DNA of 64,000 bases from Acorus gramineus (lineage: Eukaryota > Streptophyta > Magnoliopsida > Acorales > Acoraceae), in assembly GCA_030737835.1 (NCBI GenBank), contig CM060850.1, forward strand, positions 4,718,015 to 4,782,014, given 5' to 3'. Numbering within the stretch: the first letter of the stretch is position 1; each line of letters begins with the position of its first letter. Below, one piece after another: positions 58,741 through 64,000 of the stretch. A model generated the notes under the pieces. It did not search any database. It was given only the letters and a program-made list of their open reading frames with translations, and was not told the origin of the DNA. The position numbers and the translations under genes are program-made.

Positions 58741-59376
58741 TTCAAAAATATACAATTGTTTTAACCAATTATATATCATAATTATATATAGCCTCTTCAC
58801 CGTGTTGAAAAAAAACCATAGATTGTTCTGAATTTTGTTATTTGAGAAGTTAATAAAGAAAGAAATAATTAATTCATGCAACCATTGTCATTTGACCGTT
58901 TAATAGGATGTCTTTTAATTTTAATTGTTATCAAGAGTTTGGATTTTGAGAGTGCCTATTTAAATAGTTGTAGGAATCCCAAACACGTCATAATTATCAG
59001 AAGTATGAATTTAGGATTATTTCATATATTCCATTGTGTTTATATTATGATAAAAATTGGACTATTATCGTTTATTAGTCTCAATATTTTATAATTAATT
59101 ATTATTACTTTGAGTCTCAATAGTTTAGTTTAGTCTCACCATCAAATTTTGAGGGAAAAATTTGGGACCTATTTATTAATTGAAGCTAATGTTGAAGGGG
59201 GGAAGACTAATTAAATATCTCCTGGATTAAATGTTATATAATTAATATGTTAAAGATTCATCATTAATATATTATTATTTTCATAGTTTTTCACATTTCC
59301 TCATTTAGTTTTCCTACTTTGATATTTCTTGTTTTGAGATTTCATCTTTTATAATTATAAATATATGACATTTGTC

Positions 59377-59613
59377 CGGCCAGTACTTACATAGTTACAT
59401 AGTGGAAAAGGACACCCCCCTTTGCAAGGGTGATGCATGATAGAGATCTGCCCATGGCAGAAGAAAAAAATGTGGTCTACAGCCTTTTAGGGCTCGGTAT
59501 CATGGGCTTTAAGCCCACTGTCTTCTCTGAGCCTTATTAGCCCATCTCTAGTTTAGTAATAGTTTGTTGTACTTCTTGTAAGTGGGACCTTTTTATACCA
59601 AAAAAAAAAAAAA
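59377..59613 (+). mobile_element. Short non-LTR retroposon (SINE-like) with 12-bp target duplication
   Basis: ATGACATTTGTC occurs exactly at 59365-59376 and 59614-59625. An A15 tail precedes the right copy. An A-box-like TAGTGGAAAAGG is near the 5' end, but no convincing B box is seen. The sister spacer near 56680 (AATATTTCCTTTGTCTC) lacks it. It sits about 95 bases upstream of the MDQEVKN start. Confidence 0.8.
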
Positions 59614-59707
59614 ATGACATTTGTCTGCTACATAAGAATGAAGCTTTTCCTTTATTCTAACTTAATAAGCTTTTCCTTTATTCCTCTTTTACTATTTTGT
59701 TCATCAA

Positions 59708-60297
59708 ATGGACCAGGAAGTGAAGAACTGGTGTATCCAAAAACAATGGGACAGGGTTATTGAGCAAATAATCATCCCTTACGAGGTTAGTACATGATCT
59801 TGATTTCCTTGCGTTATGATCTTCAATGATAAACATCATATCATGTACTCATTTTGAATGATAAATTAATTATCATACTCTATACTAATTTGGAAAATTA
59901 GGTGTTGATCGTAATGTTTTATTTGTGACTTTTTAAGGATATGATGGTATACATTGAGGACACTGGTTCTTCACTTACACCTCCAATTAAAAATCTTGAG
60001 AAGAATCAGATGAAAATGTCAAGATGTGATTTTTATCATGATTTATTCATGGAGGATACTGCTTCTTCCATGACACCACCAAATGAACATCTCGAGGAGA
60101 GTCGGACGAAAGCATGGAAACTTGAATGCTTTGAAGATTACATGATACATATGGAAGATACTACTTCTTCAACCATACATACTCCAAATGAAGATCCTGA
60201 GAAGAAACTGAAGAAAAGAATGAGGTGTGCGAAAAGGATCACTAACTCCAAGATAGATTCATTAAAAAAGAAAGGTGCAGAGGGCACAAAACATTAA
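59708..60297 (+). CDS. Unrecognised small two-exon protein with repeated MEDT.SS..PNE motif
   Basis: Exon 1 is 59708-59785 and exon 2 is 59938-60297, GT/AG and phase 0, giving 145 residues. I do not recognise the family. Exon 1 encodes MDQEVKN...VIEQ..IPYE. Exon 2 holds three imperfect repeats: YIEDTGSSLTPPIKNLEK, FMEDTASSMTPPNEHLEE and HMEDTTSSTIHTPNEDPEKK. It ends in a very basic, possibly nuclear-targeting tail (KKLKKRMRCAKR and KKKGAEGTKH). There are no membrane segments or cysteine motifs. Two broken relatives lie upstream in a tandem arrangement. The intact frame and conserved donor in the copies support a real gene, but it could be a recently dead or chimeric locus. A SINE-like insert sits in its promoter. 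Confidence 0.55.
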
Positions 60298-60497
60298 TTC
60301 TGAAGAAGAGGTGGGCAACACGAAGCACATACTACATAATGGGTTCATTGAAGAAAACTGAAAATTAATGTTTTTATCTTCACTTTTTTTCCATTTTGTA
60401 CACCTCAATGTTTTCTTGGTGGTGGGAACTTCAACTGTTTTTATAGACTTCAATGAAAATTTGCATCTTATTAACGAAGGAAAAAAATGATCGGCTA

Positions 60498-60500
60498 GGT

Positions 60501-60540
<40 letters not shown>

Positions 60541-60552
60541 TTTATGTTCATA

Positions 60553-60615
<63 letters not shown>
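60498..60615 (+). repeat. Compound CA/TA microsatellite
   Basis: A CA run (60501-60528) is followed by interrupted CA and a long TA run (60558-60615). Likely highly polymorphic. Confidence 0.95.
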
Positions 60616-60618
<3 letters not shown>

Positions 60619-60639
60619 CATGTACGAATTCATATAATT

Positions 60640-61500
60640 CTTTTGGCAGCCCCACTTTCTTCTAATGTAACATACACTAGGCTATAAAATTACAAAAGGC
60701 ATATATGTTTACATAAAAATATATACTTCATTTTTGTGGTATGCATTTTTTGTAAAGATATATACAATAAAAATGTATATTAGTCATGCCAAATGCAAGT
60801 GGACATAGATGTACAAGATGTAATCAAAATATTAATATTAATAACAAAATAGAAGTATGGAAGTAGTTTAAAGAAGACTGGCGGGCTTGGAATCTCAGAT
60901 TGGGCATGAAATGGCCATTCTTAAGTGAAGGTGCACCCCCTTCTCTTCACTTAGTTGCTGCTACACCATGATAGATATATTATGATTGTCTGAGGTGTTA
61001 TAGAGTTGTGCATGGAGGATCTATTCATCTTCACATCTTTGATAAACCAAATTGTTCTGTCTGGCCAGGTTGACAGTTCAACCACAAGAACCAGCTGGGT
61101 TGAACAGTTTAGACCCCCAGTTCAATCGCACGAACTGGCCAGTACAAAACCAGTCTGACCAACTAGCCTGACAGGGTTTTAAAAACATTGCTGAGAATTT
61201 TGCTGGTTGTCAGGCATTCTTTGAACTACTACCTTCCTTAGAACTTGTTCATGGCCAATGATTTCCATAGGAAAGGCCAATCCACCTTATCATTATTTTG
61301 TTCCCAAATCTAGCTTACAAATAGGGCGAAAAGTTCTCCCCCAAATGAATAATGACTCCCATTCCACCTATTATCCTATGAACACCATAAATCTATTAGT
61401 GACCACCTTGGCAATACTTTTTTAGACCCCATTCAATGGACTTGTTGATCTAATGTCTAACTTGTTCTGCTCTCTCAGAGAAAAACAAAAATGAAAGTTG
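60640..61500. other. Intergenic stretch with degraded repeats
   Basis: About 61060-61185 has AACCAGCTGGGTTGAACAGT and related dyads, seen in small plant repeats. Minus-strand scraps at 61200-61480 (DWPFLWKSLAMNK) may be LINE debris. No gene. Confidence 0.4.
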
Positions 61501-61515
61501 AGCTAAGGTGAGCTA

Positions 61516-62100
61516 TCAGGACTGGAGACTTAATCTGGATGTTGAACACATCTTTTTCAATTTCTTCCTCATCAAAAGCAGGCATCTACTACATCTGACC
61601 ACTCCCTCAGGATCACCTTCAATGCTCCATCTAACTAGGCCAGTCTCCATCCTTTTTTCTTTGGAAAACAGTCTATGAAAATGGGACTTAACTTCTCTCT
61701 GAATCTGATTGTGGTCTTCAATCCATTCCTTATATCTCCCCAACTGCAATGATCCTACTTCGCCAACTAGCATATCTGTGAGAGAACTTGTTTGACTTGT
61801 GTCTTCTTGGTGTTTCTTCCTATCATTTCATCTTTGGCATCTTTCCTTGCAGATTTTTCTTCAGCTGGCCCAGCTCTCCTTTCTGGAAATAATCTCGGTT
61901 TCATCAACATTTCCTCTTTTTCTTTTCTCTTTCCTCTTTCCACTCTCTTCTCTACATTTTCAGATTCTGTTTTAAAGCCTCACAACTTCTTTTCCAAATT
62001 CATACCCCCACTTTCCTTCTACCATTTTGTCCCCCCATGTCTTTTCATTAAAATGCAGAACAATCTTCGTGAAACCACCAACTGTCAAATGTAAATAGGA
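61516..62100 (-). pseudogene. LINE-like ORF2 fragment
   Basis: A minus-strand frame (61516-61773) reads EDHNQIQREVKSHFHRLFSK, resembling the segment just before the RT core of plant LINEs (I...V..HF..LFS). A Lys/Glu-rich frame upstream could be linker. Stops and the absence of an RT core mark it as dead. Low certainty. Confidence 0.4.
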
Positions 62101-62727
62101 TCACTCTCTCTTATCCTCCCCCAACCAGAACAATTGGAATATCATATGAACATGGCCTCGTGATCTTTCCATGTCTCACCAAGGGAAAGTTCTCCCACAA
62201 ATATTCACACTTGTTACCTTAGATACTGTGGCAACTGAGAAATCCTCTGTGGTAACTGCAGGTCTGAAACTATAATTCTGAAACCAAAGCTTCATTTGTC
62301 TGTGCTGTCATGTCAGCATGCCTGTTCACCTCAGTATTGTTTCATTACAAATGTTATACATCCAGAACTATCCTGTTGATTAGAATCAGATAAAAAGAAA
62401 TAGTATTTCTTTGATTATTCTTTTCATTGTTTCTAGTTCTGAGACATAGTTCATTGAAGTTTTCAGGTTCCAAGAAAAAAGACCTCCAGTCTCGATGTTG
62501 TATGCATATACGGAAAAAAACTTATGCACAATTGGTGGTGCGTACTCACCAGACAAAACATGTATCTATTAAAAGAAGCAAAATTTAATGTAGTTTTTTT
62601 TTTTTATTCCCATTATCTATATGTAAAAAAATCCACCACACCCAAACAGCCCTGGCATACAGAAACAATCTTTACAATGAAAACACCAACCATTGTTTCC
62701 CTAGTAAAAAGTCTCTATTCATAATTG
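62100..62727. other. 3' flank of the SAP12-like gene
   Basis: No gene seen. The 3' UTR and poly-A site of the SAP12-like gene presumably lie here; I cannot fix them. Confidence 0.45.
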
Positions 62728-63982
62728 TTAACAAGCTTTAGCAGATGGTGTAGTTGGAGAGGAATTACGCCGCACGTCTTCTCTGCAGGTGATCGTGCGG
62801 ATCCTCCCCATGATAGCAAGAAGTTTCTCCTCCCCTGGAACAGATTTTTTACAGGCATGTTCAGCAGGGAACCTGTGCTTGAGGCAAACCTTCTTGTGGC
62901 AGACTTTGCAGGTGTTGGAGTTGGAGAAGGTCAGTACTTCCTTGCAGTTCTTCACGGGGCACCTTGGCTTCTTCTTCTTCGTGGGGTCACAAACACCGGA
63001 TTTGGCATGCTTTTCAAGGACAAGCTTTTCTGTTTCATTGTCTTTGATCTCTATGGACATTGAACAAGCCTCGCAGACAGCGACTCGCCTGCTGTTTCGA
63101 TCCCCTTTTGGGCAGTTATGGGCTGTGTAAGTCCTGTGCTCCAAGCAGAATACCTGGGATGGTATAAACATGGAATATGTTAAGGCGAGTGATACGCACA
63201 ATTCCTTTTCTAGCCCCAATTCCAATCTCATTTGTTTCTTTGACGCTATATACTTACATTAATAAGGCATATGCTTAGTTTAATTTTTTTTACATTTTAT
63301 ATAAATGCATCCATACAATTTATTACAGTATAAGCTTCATTTTTTATAACAACATGTACTTTACTAGATCATGTATACTATTTAAAAAAAAATCAAAACG
63401 TGTGTAGCCTGGAATTGGGGTTAGAAAATGAGTTGTACAAGATCATCTCTAACCTCATTCAATCTTATACCTAAATTTCATTAACAATTTCAGGTAAAAC
63501 TTCATTTGGTATCATATCCCTCCAATCATTATTTGTGTTTTACTCAAATCTTTTCATAAAATTTATAACTTCTCCCTTTGATCTTAAAAAGATATTGAAA
63601 ACCAAAAACTACCATTGATTTGGATAAATTTTTGAGTCTCCATTCATTTGAGGTGGGTTTGATATGGGTTTAGGTTAAAGGTTGTAGAAGATTTTGTTAG
63701 ATTTTCACTTAAATTTTAAATTTCATATGGGTATGTGTCTAGGATTGGGCATGCTTCATGTGCACCAAATTGGAATCTATATACATGATTTGGGAATTGG
63801 TCTAATATTCGTTTCATAAATAAAAATTTAAGCTTTCGATGAAGAGGAAGAAAGATTGGATAAAAAAAAATATGTACCTCTTGACAAGCGAGGCAGGTGA
63901 AGGGAAGGAAATCAAGCTGGTGGCATCCTGGATGCTGGCAGTGGGCACCCAAATCAGGGAAAGCTTCTGTTCCTCCTCCCAT
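62728..63982 (-). CDS. SAP12-like: AN1-type zinc-finger stress-associated protein (SAP12-like)
   Basis: Exons are 63878-63982 and 62728-63153 with a 724-base GT/AG intron in phase 0, giving 176 residues. The start [12 protein letters not shown] is the family's usual N-terminus. Two complete AN1 fingers are present: Cys15, Cys20, Cys30, Cys33, Cys38, His41, His47, Cys49; and Cys100, Cys105, Cys117, Cys120, Cys125, His128, His134, Cys136. A Cys62-x2-Cys65 pair lies between them, followed by KKKKPRCP. There is no A20 domain and no C-terminal C2H2 pair, which points to the Arabidopsis SAP12 type and not SAP11/13. The family is stress-inducible; molecular roles are thought to include ubiquitin-related or redox-sensitive functions, but this sequence does not show which. 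The first AN1 finger is split by the intron between Gln-Glu35 and Val36. The promoter lies beyond the right edge. Confidence 0.93.
63154..63877 (-). other. Intron of the SAP12-like gene
   Basis: Donor GAG|GTACAT and acceptor CCCAG|GTATTC on the minus strand. AT-rich; nothing else recognised. Confidence 0.8.
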
Positions 63983-64000
63983 CTTTCTTCTCTCTCTGTT

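Larger units (their letters stand above)
57080..59700. repeat. Spacer of tandem duplication, unit 2
   Basis: Partner of 54480-56820. Contains the MITE at 58304 and the retroposon at 59377 as extra sequence. Confidence 0.85.

Noticed and set aside
60453-60665. Frame of Thr-His and Ile-Tyr repeats
   Set aside because: Translation of the CA/TA microsatellite.
62725-63130. Plus-strand frames of 112-113 residues
   Set aside because: Shadows of the SAP12-like exon 2 on the other strand.

Overview
The window is AT-rich nuclear DNA from a flowering plant, most likely a eudicot. It has small spliced genes with GT/AG introns, an embryophyte-type S28 serine peptidase, glyoxalase-fold (VOC) proteins of the Arabidopsis GLYI4/GLYI7 type and an AN1 zinc-finger stress-associated protein. 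It also carries many plant transposon remnants (LINE, Copia, SINE, Mutator-like and hAT-like short elements). I cannot name the species. Six spliced genes can be supported: one S28 peptidase cut by the left window edge, four paralogous VOC genes, and one SAP12-like gene. A seventh, unrecognised two-exon gene is likely.

Layout. 1-6.8 kb: minus-strand S28 peptidase gene (five 5' exons; the rest lies left of the window or is lost), with a LINE remnant in intron 2 and an LTR-like patch in intron 3. 7-11.7 kb: intergenic, with a roughly 1.1-kb duplicated flank and a foldback array of GACAT/ATGTC dyads. 11.8-12.6, 17.9-18.7, 24.4-25.6 and 46.7-48.9 kb: four VOC genes (A-D), all minus strand, with the same intron phases and the same C-terminal tail. 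A and B are a recent block duplication of more than 2 kb including promoters and 3' flanks. C and D keep a third intron that A and B lack. Between and around them lie at least four non-autonomous Mutator-like foldback elements with 9-10 bp target duplications, SINE-like elements, tandem duplications and satellite-like repeats. 40.2-43.3 kb: a 3.1-kb terminal-inverted-repeat element with a GC-rich, gene-like interior (candidate Pack-MULE). 43.3-53.9 kb: Copia, hAT-like, Mutator-like and RNase H-bearing remnants around gene D. 53.9-60.5 kb: a broken tandem duplication of the unrecognised gene, with later insertions that have empty counterpart sites in the sister copy. 60.5-62.7 kb: microsatellite and LINE-like remnants. 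62.7-64.0 kb: SAP12-like gene, minus strand.

Functionally, the VOC cluster (probable small-molecule or methylglyoxal metabolism) and the SAP12-like gene are both stress-associated families. Nothing in the sequence shows that they work together. Most of the window is transposon-shaped non-coding DNA.
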